A stretch of DNA of 64,000 bases from Robiginitomaculum antarcticum DSM 21748 (GTDB taxonomy: Bacteria > Pseudomonadota > Alphaproteobacteria > Caulobacterales > Maricaulaceae): positions 62,001-126,000 of the forward strand of contig NZ_KB823012.1 of the NCBI RefSeq assembly GCF_000365025.1. The letters are read 5' to 3'. The notes beneath the pieces were generated by a model that saw only the letters and a program-made list of their open reading frames with translations, searched no databases and had not been told where the DNA came from. A program made the position numbers and the translations under genes. Shown one piece after another: positions 36,276-45,922 of this stretch (within the stretch, counting starts at the first letter, position 1; every line of letters begins with the position of its first letter).

Positions 36276-37507
36276 AAAGCTGCCTTGTGAGTGATGCGGT
36301 GATGAAGCGGCGCGCCGCCCATCCAATATGAAAGCTCAGCCGGATAGTCCACGTTCCACACGGCTAATTCTGCGCGCGCGCCGGGGGCGATAACGCCGTA
36401 CTCACCCAAGAGGCCCAGCACTTTGGCCGCGTTTCGGGTCGTTCCGGCCAGCGCTTCTTCGGGCGTCATGGCAAACTGCGTGCAGGCCATATTCATCGCG
36501 GTGAGGATGGAGCTGATCGGTGACGTGCCCGGATTGCAATCCGTGGCGATGGCCATTACTACGCCGTGCTGACGCAGTGCGTCCACAGGCGGCAATTGCG
36601 TTTCGTTTAAAGTATAATAAGCGCCGGGGAGCAGGACGGCGACAACGCCGGATGTCGCGAAGGCGGGAACATCTTCGGGGGCAAGATATTCGAGATGATC
36701 AGCGGATAATCCTTGATATTTGCCCGTCAGAATGGCGCCTTTTTGATCGGATAGCTGCTCAGCATGGAGTTTGACGGGCAGGCCGAGGTCGCGCGCGGCG
36801 ATGAACACACGCTCGATCTGCGCGGCGGAAAATCCGATTTGTTCGCAAAACCCATCCACAGCATCGACCAAGCCTTCGCCATGCGCTTGCTTTAATCCCG
36901 CAATCACGACCTCATCCAGATAGGCATCCGCGCGGCCTTTATATTCGGGCGGAACGGCGTGGGCCGCGAGCCATGTCGTAACGATTTTAACGGGGCGGAG
37001 CGTTTCCAAATGACGGGCGACGCGCAGCATACGCATTTCATCCTCTATGGTCAGGCCGTAACCTGATTTAATCTCGACAACCGCGACGCCCTCGCCGATT
37101 AGCGCGTCAAGGCGGCGTAGAGATTGCGTGACAAGATCGTCAAAGCTGGCACCGCGCGTCGCTTTAACGGTAGATATTATGCCCCCGCCGGCCCGCGCGA
37201 TCTCTTCATAGCTGGCCCCGCCGAGACGCATTTCAAATTCGCGTGCGCGATTGCCGCTGAAAATGAGGTGTGTGTGGCAATCAATCAATGCAGGCGTGAC
37301 GAGGCGGCCGCCTAAGTCTTCTTGTGTAAATTGCGCATACTCTGCGGGCAGGCTTTCCTGCGCGCCGGTCCAGACTACGCGGCCTTCGCTGACGGCAATC
37401 GCGCAGTCCTCAATCAGGCCATAGGCCTTTGCGCCGGATTGCATGGTCGCGGCGCGGCATTGGACATAGAGGCGGCGGTTTTCCATGGACGCTTTCAGTG
37501 GTGACAT
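36272..37507 (-). CDS. hutI: imidazolonepropionase
   Basis: Amidohydrolase-fold third enzyme of histidine degradation. The metal-binding [21 protein letters not shown] and [18 protein letters not shown] are intact, as are KLHAEQLSD and [15 protein letters not shown] with the catalytic Asp. 411 residues; an ATG seven codons in is an alternative start. First gene of the minus-strand hut operon, overlapping hutH by 4 bases and divergent from hutG. Confidence 0.95.
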   Translation of the reverse strand: MSPLKASMENRRLYVQCRAATMQSGAKAYGLIEDCAIAVSEGRVVWTGAQESLPAEYAQFTQEDLGGRLVTPALIDCHTHLIFSGNRAREFEMRLGGASYEEIARAGGGIISTVKATRGASFDDLVTQSLRRLDALIGEGVAVVEIKSGYGLTIEDEMRMLRVARHLETLRPVKIVTTWLAAHAVPPEYKGRADAYLDEVVIAGLKQAHGEGLVDAVDGFCEQIGFSAAQIERVFIAARDLGLPVKLHAEQLSDQKGAILTGKYQGLSADHLEYLAPEDVPAFATSGVVAVLLPGAYYTLNETQLPPVDALRQHGVVMAIATDCNPGTSPISSILTAMNMACTQFAMTPEEALAGTTRNAAKVLGLLGEYGVIAPGARAELAVWNVDYPAELSYWMGGAPLHHRITHKAAL

Positions 37508-37551
37508 TGGAGGCGCAATGCATCACACTTCATATTCCGGTTCAAGTTATT

Positions 37552-38493
37552 ATGGACGTGCGCCTTATGCCTGTATTTCATTCCAGCTCTGAGCCCTGGA
37601 CGGGACGGAGCGATCCCGAAGACGGGCCGCTGGCCAAACGGGTTTTCGAATTTGTCTCAAAAAGCGGGTCGCGCGCGGTAATCGGCTTTGCCAGCGAGGC
37701 GGGCGTGGCGCGCAATAAAGGCCGCACCGGCGCTAAAGAAGGGCCGGCGGCTCTTCGCAAATCACTTGGCGGTCTGGCCGCGCCGCACGGGTTCGCCTCC
37801 TTTGTCGATCTTGGCGATGTTGTGGTTGACGGAGATGATCTGGAGGCCGGACAAAAACAGTTAGGGGAGCACATAGACCGCGCCCTCGAGACATATGATC
37901 GGGTCATGGTTTTTGGCGGCGGACATGATACCGCCTATGGCAGTTATTTAGGACTATCGACCCATTTCCCGGATAAGAAAATCGGCATAATTAATCTCGA
38001 CGCGCATTTAGACCTTCGTAATATTGGCGCGGCGGGGCCATCGTCGGGTACGCCGTTTAACCAAATCCGCCAGAGCGCGCCGGAGGCTTTTGATTATTTA
38101 TGCATCGGTGTGGCGCGTGAGTCCAATACCCAAGCCTTACTGGCGCGGGCAAAAGAGTGGGGCGTGGAAATCGTCTTCGATGATGCGCTTTTGCGTGATG
38201 CAGATGGCGGGCGCGAGCCGATTATAAGCATGGCGCAGCGCTGCGATATTATTTACCTGACGATTGATATTGATCTGATGCCGCATTTCCAAGCGCCCGG
38301 TGTCAGCGCCCCTGCTGCGCGCGGCGTGCCTTTTGCGACTGTCGAGCATTTGGTTGACACCGTGCAGCAGGCCTGCACCGAAAATGATTGCGCCCTCCCG
38401 CTCGTCGATCTGGTCGAACTATCACCAATTCATGATATTAATGGCATGACGGCCAAAACTGCGGCTGTGCTGGCGCTCTCATTAATGACGTAA
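37552..38493 (+). CDS. hutG: formimidoylglutamase
   Basis: Ureohydrolase-fold enzyme completing histidine breakdown to glutamate and formamide. Manganese-binding motifs are present: FGGGHDTAYGSYLGL, INLDAHLDLRN and LTIDIDLMPHFQAPGVSAPAARG. The 41 codons before the ATG at 37552 overlap the divergent hutI gene and were removed, leaving 313 residues. An arginase or agmatinase is the family alternative, but the hut context decides. No hutC-type regulator lies in the window. Confidence 0.9.
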   Translation: MDVRLMPVFHSSSEPWTGRSDPEDGPLAKRVFEFVSKSGSRAVIGFASEAGVARNKGRTGAKEGPAALRKSLGGLAAPHGFASFVDLGDVVVDGDDLEAGQKQLGEHIDRALETYDRVMVFGGGHDTAYGSYLGLSTHFPDKKIGIINLDAHLDLRNIGAAGPSSGTPFNQIRQSAPEAFDYLCIGVARESNTQALLARAKEWGVEIVFDDALLRDADGGREPIISMAQRCDIIYLTIDIDLMPHFQAPGVSAPAARGVPFATVEHLVDTVQQACTENDCALPLVDLVELSPIHDINGMTAKTAAVLALSLMT

Positions 38494-38529
38494 AAAATCG
38501 CGGATTAACGGCTGTTTTAATATCATTGT

Positions 38530-39996
38530 CTACCTGAAAACCGGATCGTCCAGACTGCGTAATTTGCGCGAATGTAAGGTTCCGCTCTGGGCCGCATTTT
38601 TTAATATCGACATTGTTTTCAAGCCGATATTAAGATGCTGCGCAATACGGCTGCGGTAGAACACTTCGGCGCTGCCCGGCAATTTAATTTCGCCATGTAG
38701 CGGACGGTCAGAGACGCAGAGCAGCGTCCCGTAAGGTACGCGGTAACGGTATCCATTAGCGGCTATTGTCGCGCTTTCCATATCAATAGCAATGGCGCGC
38801 GACTGGTTGAGCCGCGTGCGCAGCTGCGCGTATCGCATCTCCCAATTGCGATCATCCGTGGTCACGACCGTGCCTGTGCGCACATGCTGCTTCATCTCTT
38901 GGCCGCTCAGCTGCATAACCTCGGATATAGCTTCGGTTAGGGCGATTTGAACCTCGGCAATCGTGGGCAGCGGAATACTGGGCGGAAGCACATCGTCAAG
39001 GATCTGGTCATCGCGCAAATAGGCGTGGGCCAAGACGAAATCTCCCAGAACTTGCGTATTACGCAGACCGCCACAATGGCCCAGCATCAACCAGCAATGC
39101 GAGCGCAGCACAGCCAAATGGTCGGTAATGGTTTTGGCATTAGACGGCCCGACGCCGATATTGATGATGGTAATGCCTTCATTATTTTCACCCATCAGAT
39201 GATAGGCGGGCATTTGCGGCAGCTTCATCTTTGGGTCGGGATTGTAATCCACCGAGGTTTCGACCTTGCCGGACCCGGGCGCGGAGAAGCTGTAACTATC
39301 ATTATTATCGATAATGGTTTTCGCGTGATCGATGAACTCGTCAACATAGCGCTGATAATTGGTGAAAATCACAAATTTCTGGAAATGTGAGGGCGGCGTC
39401 GCGGTATAATGTTTGAGACGTTGCAGTGAATAATCTGTGCGCAGGGCCGGAAATAGCGACAGGGGCAGCGGCTCGTCCTCGGGCGGCTCGAAGGCGCCGT
39501 CGGCCAAATCATCATGAATTTTCTTGAGATTAGGCAGGACAAAATAATGCCCGATTTGACGCGATGCACCGTCCTTCATATCATAGGTCGACGGGTCGAT
39601 CGCGAAGGCGACGGGTATCTGCTCGTCGCAATATCCGACATAATAGTCGATCTCATAAGCGGCATCGATATAGCCGAGCTGCTCTTTGAGATAGTTTTCA
39701 AAAATTTCCGGATGGGTGATCGAGCTGCCATACCATCCTGTGCCGCGAATACTGACAAAGCCGTATGGCTTGACGCCATCGGCTTTGCGCGCGCGCAGGT
39801 TCAGCAGCAAATAAGGGTAATGGGCGGATTTTCCGCCGTGATGTTCGCCGGTTTTCGCAAAGGCGTCAAAAGCGGTGTTTAATTGCTCTACAGCATCGTC
39901 ATACAGCGCGCCTAACTTATCAACGGCCTCGGCAATCGTTTCGCATTCTGTAAGGTGTTCAAAAAATTCGGGCTTATCGCCAATTTGATTAAAAAT
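38530..39996 (-). CDS. amn: AMP nucleosidase with non-standard start
   Basis: Cleaves AMP to adenine and ribose 5-phosphate. The C-terminal half is the phosphorylase-like domain (INIGVGPSNAKTITDH, GHCGGLRNTQVLGD, IAIDMESATIAANGY) and PYGFVSIRGTGWYGSSITHP is diagnostic of the family. The frame from the first usual start codon (TTG at 39810) begins mid-domain. Upstream the same frame still codes family-like sequence back to 39996 (YDDAVEQLNTAF and so on) but contains no ATG, GTG or TTG. ATT at 39996, with AGAGG 8 bases before it, would give 488 residues, close to the usual ~485. A single missing T in the run at 39991-39995 is the alternative. Confidence 0.8.
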   Translation of the reverse strand: MFNQIGDKPEFFEHLTECETIAEAVDKLGALYDDAVEQLNTAFDAFAKTGEHHGGKSAHYPYLLLNLRARKADGVKPYGFVSIRGTGWYGSSITHPEIFENYLKEQLGYIDAAYEIDYYVGYCDEQIPVAFAIDPSTYDMKDGASRQIGHYFVLPNLKKIHDDLADGAFEPPEDEPLPLSLFPALRTDYSLQRLKHYTATPPSHFQKFVIFTNYQRYVDEFIDHAKTIIDNNDSYSFSAPGSGKVETSVDYNPDPKMKLPQMPAYHLMGENNEGITIINIGVGPSNAKTITDHLAVLRSHCWLMLGHCGGLRNTQVLGDFVLAHAYLRDDQILDDVLPPSIPLPTIAEVQIALTEAISEVMQLSGQEMKQHVRTGTVVTTDDRNWEMRYAQLRTRLNQSRAIAIDMESATIAANGYRYRVPYGTLLCVSDRPLHGEIKLPGSAEVFYRSRIAQHLNIGLKTMSILKNAAQSGTLHSRKLRSLDDPVFR

Positions 39997-40118
39997 CGTC
40001 TTATCCTCTCATTCAACATTTTACGCGTCCGGATGACGCATAAAATTTTCGGCTAATAGCGTCATTCGATAGGCGGCGTCAAGAATTTCAAGCCGCTGCT
40101 CACGCGCGGATTGTGATG

Positions 40119-41681
40119 CTAAACGTCGTTAGCCACAGCCACGCCGCTTTCGACGACATATGTTTTGACGGTCGCTGCGGAGGCATTGGGATCATAGACG
40201 GAGCTAACCTCTTTCATTTGCACCGTAAAATCACGCGGCGTAACATCAATGAGAGAATAGCCGCGCTTGCGGTCATCAACAAAATGAATATGCGGATTAT
40301 CGTCAAGCATGCGCTGGAACCGGGAATAATTATAGCTATGCGCGGTGATCGACGTTGTCACGAATTCTGTGCCCAGAGTGGCTGAGGAGGGATCGCCATA
40401 ATCCGCCTTCAAATCGGCCTGCCACCAGCTATGCATGTCGCCGCCCAGCGAAACAAAATTCTTCGGTTTGCGCTGCTCAACCGCGCCAAGGATCATATCG
40501 CGCGTGGCGGTATAGCCGTCCCAGCCATCGCTCCACGCGGCGGCATTGCCGTCGCGATCCGTCTGGAACAGGCGGGAGAACAGTGTCGGCTGCGCGAGGA
40601 CTTCCCACTCCGCGCGGCTGCGCGCAAAGCTTGGCATCAGCCAGCGTTCCTGCGCTTTGCCGAACATAGAGCGCGACGGATCATTGAGCTGCGGACAGCT
40701 GTCAATCGCCACCGCGCGCGCGCCGCCATCGTCCGCGGTCTGGCAGACTTGATCGTCGCGATATTGCCGCCCGTCGGTCAACGCCATGGTCATCAAATTT
40801 CCGTAGTGGAAATAATCATAAAGGCGCATATGTTCGCCGGCCGGTTTGGAGCGCAGGCGCACGGGCATATGTTCGTAATAAGCTTTATAGGCTGCGGCGC
40901 GGCGCGCGCGCATTTCCTCTAGCGGCATGTAATTCTCGTCGGCCAGATTGGCGTAATCATTGACGACTTCATGGTCATCCCAAATCATCAGCCACGGCGC
41001 GGCGGCATGGGCCGCTTGCAGGGCCGGATCAGTTTTATACTGGGCGTGCAGGCGGCGGTAATCGGTCAGCGTGATGGCCTCGGTTGTGGCTTGGCGGCGC
41101 ACTTGCGGGCCCCAGCTTGCCTCATAAATATAATCGCCCAGATGCAGAATAATGTCGGGGTCTTGCGCGACCATATCATTATAGGCGTTGAAAAATCCCT
41201 GTTCATAATGTTGGCAAGACGCGACGCCCATGCGAAGGCTCTCAACGCTTGCGCCAAACAGCGGTGTTGTTTTGGCGCGTCCAACCGGGCTGGTCTGGCC
41301 ATTGGCGATAAAGCGGTAATAATAAGGACGCAGCGGTTGCAGCCCTTCAACTTCGACATGAACGCTATGCGCCCATTGTGATGTCGCGACCGTTTCTCCG
41401 GCGCGGATGATGCGGGCAAAACTCTCATCTTCAGCGATTTGCCACGTTACGGTCATGTTATCCTTCATGCCGCCATCGGGCGCCATCGGCATGGGTGCAA
41501 GCCGCGTCCAGATGACAAATCCGTCGGACATTGGATCGCCCGATGCCACGCCTAATGGAAAGAGATAGCTCAATCCCTTGGCTGTCGCCGCGGCGAGTTT
41601 CATCGTCGCCGGAGCGCTCGCGCAAGCTGTCAGTCCAAAGGCGGAAAGCCCGGTGAGGATAGTGCGGCGCGTAGTAATCAT
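40119..41681 (-). CDS. phoD: PhoD-type alkaline phosphatase
   Basis: A 520-residue exported phosphodiesterase/phosphomonoesterase of the PhoD family. The N-terminus TTRRTILTGLSAFGLTACAS is a twin-arginine-like signal ending near a lipobox-like LTAC. Metal-site motifs include LHLGDYIYEASWG, PWLMIWDDHEVVNDYA and FVSLGGDMHSWW. It should release phosphate from organic esters in the periplasm. It lies downstream of the TonB receptor gene on the same strand, beyond a terminator, which suggests shared phosphate-starvation use. Confidence 0.9.
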   Translation of the reverse strand: MITTRRTILTGLSAFGLTACASAPATMKLAAATAKGLSYLFPLGVASGDPMSDGFVIWTRLAPMPMAPDGGMKDNMTVTWQIAEDESFARIIRAGETVATSQWAHSVHVEVEGLQPLRPYYYRFIANGQTSPVGRAKTTPLFGASVESLRMGVASCQHYEQGFFNAYNDMVAQDPDIILHLGDYIYEASWGPQVRRQATTEAITLTDYRRLHAQYKTDPALQAAHAAAPWLMIWDDHEVVNDYANLADENYMPLEEMRARRAAAYKAYYEHMPVRLRSKPAGEHMRLYDYFHYGNLMTMALTDGRQYRDDQVCQTADDGGARAVAIDSCPQLNDPSRSMFGKAQERWLMPSFARSRAEWEVLAQPTLFSRLFQTDRDGNAAAWSDGWDGYTATRDMILGAVEQRKPKNFVSLGGDMHSWWQADLKADYGDPSSATLGTEFVTTSITAHSYNYSRFQRMLDDNPHIHFVDDRKRGYSLIDVTPRDFTVQMKEVSSVYDPNASAATVKTYVVESGVAVANDV

Positions 41682-41730
41682 GGGCTGTCCTGACGGTTTT
41701 AAGGCAGAGGGTTTTTATAGTGTAGATACG

Positions 41731-41760
41731 AAAAAGGGGAAGGCCAAGACCTTCCCCTTA
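41731..41760 (-). terminator. intrinsic terminator after the TonB receptor gene
   Basis: Minus strand: AAGGGGAAGG, loop TCTTGG, CCTTCCCCTT and further T. A 10-bp stem 28 bases past the receptor stop codon. It separates the receptor transcript from phoD. Confidence 0.85.
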
Positions 41761-41787
41761 ATCTTTAAATTCAAATCATGGTGGTGA

Positions 41788-44700
41788 TTAGAATTCGTAT
41801 TTAACACCGAATTGAGCGCGCCATAGCGATTGGCTTAGGATTTCTTGGTTCAGGGTTGTGTCCAGATCGCCATAAACATATTGACCGTTATCAATAGTGG
41901 CACTCGCGGTTTGCTGTTCGTACTCGTATCTTACGCGCTCAATCACGCCCCAATCGCTATTCAGCAAATTGCCGAGGTTTTGGATGGAGAAGAAGACGGA
42001 TGTCTTATGATCTTCAAATGCGCCCGGCAGTTCCTGTTCCAGCTTCAGGTCTACAATTGATGACCAGCGGGAGTTAAAGGCATTGCGCGGGGCGATGCCG
42101 CCGCGATATTCAGCCAGTTCAGAGCCGTTAATGTAGTCAATAAAGGCCTGTTGATCAACTGCATTTCCGCCAAAAGATAGCGGGGAGAACAGAGGATCAG
42201 TAATGCCGTTTGGAACGTAGAGCAATGCACCGGCATCATCCGCGCGGTTTTCACGAATGCCAAATACATCTGCGCGGCCGGTAGTATTGAAGGTGTAGCT
42301 GTAAGGCTGACCTGTACGGCGCGTTCCGAATAGAGAGACCCGTGATTTATAATCACCAAAGAACGCTTTTTCCCACTTCAGACGCATTTTAAATGAATGC
42401 TCTGTCTCGAAATTGGATGTTCCGGTTTGCGCGACCTGATAAGAGAAACGCGGCGTATCGGAGTAATTCGATGTCGCTGTTGACGATGTCCCTTGGCCGA
42501 TATCATTGATGTCGGAATAGGTATAGCTCGTGAACAAGCCGAAATCGCCGTAATTTGTTTCCCAGTCTTTGTCGGCTGAAACAGCCAGCAAAAGACCGTT
42601 TCCTTTGTCGACGCTTTCAACAACAATGGCTTCAGGGCCGTTTTGTGTACAGTCATAGACCGGACGCCCGTCAGGCGATGCTGAAACTTCGAGACAAGAC
42701 TGGTCAAACCAATGCGGAGCGTTGTCGTAGCGGTTATACAAAACGTCCGCGCTCAACAGCCAAGCGTCACCTAAATAAGGAATGTCGACATCGTATGCGA
42801 CGCCCAGATTGGCTTTAAATGTTGTCGGGATTTCAAAGTTCGGCGCTAATGCGGCAACACTGCCATCCGGCGTTGTGTTGGCTAATTGAGCCAGAACGTC
42901 AGCAGGAATATAATTACCTGTTGTCGCGTCAGGCGTCGTTGGAACGTTAATGCCGCCGCCTCCGCGGAAGACGTCGTCATTTGTTACGCCGTCATTGGAG
43001 TAAGAGTTAGACAGCCAAACGGATGGTGATCCGCCGGAGAACTTGCCGATACCGCCGCGGACACGGACGTTATCCGTTGCGTCCCAGTTAAATGAGAAGC
43101 GCGGCATGATGACGTCCACCCCTTCAAGGTCAATCGTGTTTAAATAACCATAACGCTGTTGGAAATTAGCATTCCGACGTATTGTACCCTCTGAACCATA
43201 ACGGTCATACCGCACGCCAAGCTGCATGGTTAGTGTGTCTGTTGCGTCCCAAGTATCTTGGAAATATAGCGATGTCAGATTGTAGCCCCAAATCGCGCGG
43301 CGGTCATTTTCATTATTCGTGATCGCGTTTTCATAGATCAGCGTTTCAGCAACGGCATTTTCCAGATTGTCGATTGAGCTAAAGAAATACTGACCTTCAG
43401 CGTTGAGTGCGAATAAGTTGTCAACGTCGACATCTTCGCGCTCTAATCCAAGCTTGAATGTGTGATCACCGGCGACATATTCAGCCTTGGCTTTGATCTG
43501 GAAAAACTCTTGATCCAACTCATTACCGTGACGGAACGTATCCGGGCCCAATGTCACATTGGCACCTGTGCCTGTACGAACGGTGAAGAGCGGGAACTCG
43601 TTGCCACCGAGCGAATCCTGGCCGGTGGACTGTTCTGTGAACGCAATTTTCACTTCTGTTGACAGGTTTGGTGTCCAATCGGAATATAGGTGACCGATAT
43701 AGCTGTCGACTGTTTCAGAGCGGTTGTAAAACGTTGAGGACGTGCCCAATACATCGACTCTACGATCAGTCAAAAATGAGTTGCCATTAGTTTGAACAAT
43801 CGTTGAGCCTTCATTGTGCAAATATGTAAATTTTGCGCGGTGTTGGTTTGTGATATTAGCATCAACTGAGATGAGATATTTCTCTTCTTCAACAGGTTCA
43901 ATACCAAATGCGCCAATATCAAAGCCGTATACATTTTGCATGACGTCACCAATGCGGGTGATGTCAGCTTGGGTAACATTGCGTTCGTTCAGTGCGCCCG
44001 ATCCGATAGGGCCGTCGCGAAGCGCTGCGGCTTCTTCGTATTTTTCATAGGCCGCAAAAGCGAACAGGCGGTCTTTTATGATCGGGCCGCCAAGTGTGAA
44101 GCTATAGCTTTTCTCTTCAAAACTTTGATCAATGTCACGGTCACGGACTTTATCACCCGCCATGCCGTCATCTGAGTAGTAATAACCCGCAGAGCCGTGA
44201 ATATCATTTTCACCGGATTTGGTTACGGCATTTATTGTGCCGCCGGTAAAGCCGTTAAATTCGATATCATACGGCGCAGTCTCTATAGAAAGAGACTCGA
44301 TGCCGTCATAAGGAATGGGTGAACGCTGCGTTGGATAACCGTTAGCGTTCAAACCGAAACGGTCATTAAGCGCAACGCCGTCAATTGTTAGAGAGTTGTA
44401 ACGATTATTAGCGCCGCCAATGATCAGCTCTTTCGGGCCGCCTGATTGAACATTTACGGTTGCAAATGGGTCAAGCTGGGCCACGTCTGTGATATCACGG
44501 TCAATGCTGGGCACTTCAGCCAGTTCGGCAGCATTGAAATTTGTTGAGAGGCCAGTGTCCAAATAAGACTGCTGTGACAGCGTGCCGGTTGCAATGATCT
44601 CGTCGCCGCCGCCGCCAACGGCAATGTTTAGCGGATATGTGTTATCAAGGCTCGTGTAGATATTGCTGCGCGTCACAGTGTCAAAACCATTGCCACTCAA

Positions 44701-44970
44701 TGTTACGGAGTAGGGGCCGCCAACGCGGAGGCCGCGGGCGGAGAACACGCCGGACGTATTAGACACGGCTGTTGATGTTGTACCGGACGGCGTATGAACG
44801 ATGACTGCAGTCGCGCCGGAAACAGGCGCGCCGTCTTGTCCGAAGACCTGACCGCGAATAGACGATGTCGTGACCTGAGCGGAAGCCGGCGTAGCCAAGC
44901 TTAAGGATAGGGCGAGGGCGGATGTGCTGAGAAGTGCACAAAAGCCTAAGGATGAGAATGCGTTTTTCAT
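41788..44970 (-). CDS. TonB-dependent outer membrane receptor with carboxypeptidase-regulatory-like domain
   Basis: A 1060-residue outer-membrane transporter. Signal peptide at about residues 1-31 (ends ATPASAQ), a carboxypeptidase regulatory-like beta domain (about 35-115, GQDGAPVSGATAVIVHTPSG), a plug with IIGGANNRYNSLTIDGVALND, then a long beta barrel ending in FGVKYEF with the terminal aromatic needed for assembly. This architecture is the Oar-like subgroup. The ligand is unknown; the neighbouring phoD and the possible Pho box suggest a phosphorus-containing compound. Confidence 0.92.
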   Translation of the reverse strand: MKNAFSSLGFCALLSTSALALSLSLATPASAQVTTSSIRGQVFGQDGAPVSGATAVIVHTPSGTTSTAVSNTSGVFSARGLRVGGPYSVTLSGNGFDTVTRSNIYTSLDNTYPLNIAVGGGGDEIIATGTLSQQSYLDTGLSTNFNAAELAEVPSIDRDITDVAQLDPFATVNVQSGGPKELIIGGANNRYNSLTIDGVALNDRFGLNANGYPTQRSPIPYDGIESLSIETAPYDIEFNGFTGGTINAVTKSGENDIHGSAGYYYSDDGMAGDKVRDRDIDQSFEEKSYSFTLGGPIIKDRLFAFAAYEKYEEAAALRDGPIGSGALNERNVTQADITRIGDVMQNVYGFDIGAFGIEPVEEEKYLISVDANITNQHRAKFTYLHNEGSTIVQTNGNSFLTDRRVDVLGTSSTFYNRSETVDSYIGHLYSDWTPNLSTEVKIAFTEQSTGQDSLGGNEFPLFTVRTGTGANVTLGPDTFRHGNELDQEFFQIKAKAEYVAGDHTFKLGLEREDVDVDNLFALNAEGQYFFSSIDNLENAVAETLIYENAITNNENDRRAIWGYNLTSLYFQDTWDATDTLTMQLGVRYDRYGSEGTIRRNANFQQRYGYLNTIDLEGVDVIMPRFSFNWDATDNVRVRGGIGKFSGGSPSVWLSNSYSNDGVTNDDVFRGGGGINVPTTPDATTGNYIPADVLAQLANTTPDGSVAALAPNFEIPTTFKANLGVAYDVDIPYLGDAWLLSADVLYNRYDNAPHWFDQSCLEVSASPDGRPVYDCTQNGPEAIVVESVDKGNGLLLAVSADKDWETNYGDFGLFTSYTYSDINDIGQGTSSTATSNYSDTPRFSYQVAQTGTSNFETEHSFKMRLKWEKAFFGDYKSRVSLFGTRRTGQPYSYTFNTTGRADVFGIRENRADDAGALLYVPNGITDPLFSPLSFGGNAVDQQAFIDYINGSELAEYRGGIAPRNAFNSRWSSIVDLKLEQELPGAFEDHKTSVFFSIQNLGNLLNSDWGVIERVRYEYEQQTASATIDNGQYVYGDLDTTLNQEILSQSLWRAQFGVKYEF

Positions 44971-45028
44971 GATAAGAATTAGCCTTAAGGATTAATACTG
45001 ATATGTGCCGTGCGAATACGGCCAGAGT

Positions 45029-45056
45029 TTAAAAGTTTTATGACAGTTTTGTAATA
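45029..45056 (-). promoter_or_regulatory. candidate Pho box upstream of the TonB receptor
   Basis: Minus strand CTGTCATAAAA (45036-45046) is a perfect first half of a Pho box, flanked by weaker 11-base-spaced relatives TTACAAAA before it and CTTTTAAA after it. It lies about 65-85 bases upstream of the start codon. PhoB control is inferred, supported by the PhoD gene downstream. The second half is poor, so this remains tentative. Confidence 0.4.
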
Positions 45057-45247
45057 GTGGCCGAGTCGGCATTGGGAAATAGCCATAAAAGTGAAATTAC
45101 AGTTAAAACCGTGGATAAGCTGTATACATTTGTGCACAAAATCGCTGTTTTGCACAGAATGGAATAAAGACTCGCATCCCAAATGTTTTCCCTTTAGGCA
45201 AAGTCGTCCCGAGGCGGGACGTTTTGGAATCACTAAAATCGGTCTCT

Positions 45248-45901
45248 ATGTCCTATATTATTGCCATTGCCGGAGGAAGTTGTTCAGGAAAAACGACCCT
45301 TGCGCGCCATTTGCAGCGCCGATTAGGGCCGAAGCAGTGCCTGCTTGTGCGTCAGGACGATTATTATCACGACATAAGCGAGCGCGATTCTTCGCAGGGC
45401 CTTCCTAATTTTGACATTCCTGAGGCGCTGGACTTTAATTTGCTCGCTGATGACCTTAGCCGGTTGAAGCGCGGCGAGGCTGTGGCTTTGCCCAATTATG
45501 ATTTTACCACCCATCAGCGCCGCCGCCCGGCAGAGCCTGCTGAGCCGCGCCCCTTTATCATTGTTGAGGGCATGTTGATCCTCCATGCACCGCAATTGCA
45601 AAGCGTGCTGGACCGGACATTATATTTACGCTGCGAAAGCACACGCCGTCTGGAGCGCCGTTTGGCGCGTGATGTGGCCGAGCGCGGCCGCACGCAATCT
45701 TGCGTTATTAAGCAATTTTCTCAAGATGTAGAGCCGGCCCACGAACATTACGTTGCCCCTTCGGCGGATAATGCGGATGATATCATCGAACAGGACGAGT
45801 ATATGTCGGATCTGTCCGGCCTTGTTGAGCGGATATCAGGCGGTCTTCCTCCTATATCCTCGAAGGCCTCAAGCCTGCTCGTGATGAGCGCTGCCCATTA
45901 A
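45248..45901 (+). CDS. udk: uridine kinase
   Basis: A 217-residue P-loop nucleoside kinase of the Udk/PRK family. Walker A is AIAGGSCSGKTTLARHL near residue 5-20, the DDYYHD segment is the substrate-binding Asp region, and PNYDFTTHQRR and FIIVEGMLILH match Udk. It phosphorylates uridine/cytidine for salvage. The ATG at 45248 was chosen over one 24 bases earlier because it gives the normal N-terminus SYIIAIAGGS. The nupC-type transporter gene follows 21 bases on, so uptake and phosphorylation are linked. Confidence 0.88.
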   Translation: MSYIIAIAGGSCSGKTTLARHLQRRLGPKQCLLVRQDDYYHDISERDSSQGLPNFDIPEALDFNLLADDLSRLKRGEAVALPNYDFTTHQRRRPAEPAEPRPFIIVEGMLILHAPQLQSVLDRTLYLRCESTRRLERRLARDVAERGRTQSCVIKQFSQDVEPAHEHYVAPSADNADDIIEQDEYMSDLSGLVERISGGLPPISSKASSLLVMSAAH

Positions 45902-45922
45902 TTCCCCCAAGCGAGCCCCTTC

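Noticed and set aside
40021-40123. Open frame of about 34 codons between phoD and amn (contains LEILDAAYRMTLLAENFMRHPDA)
   Set aside because: It has no start codon at its beginning, only an internal ATG, overlaps the phoD stop and resembles nothing; its last codons are also part of an imperfect TTTTA-GCGTC hairpin.
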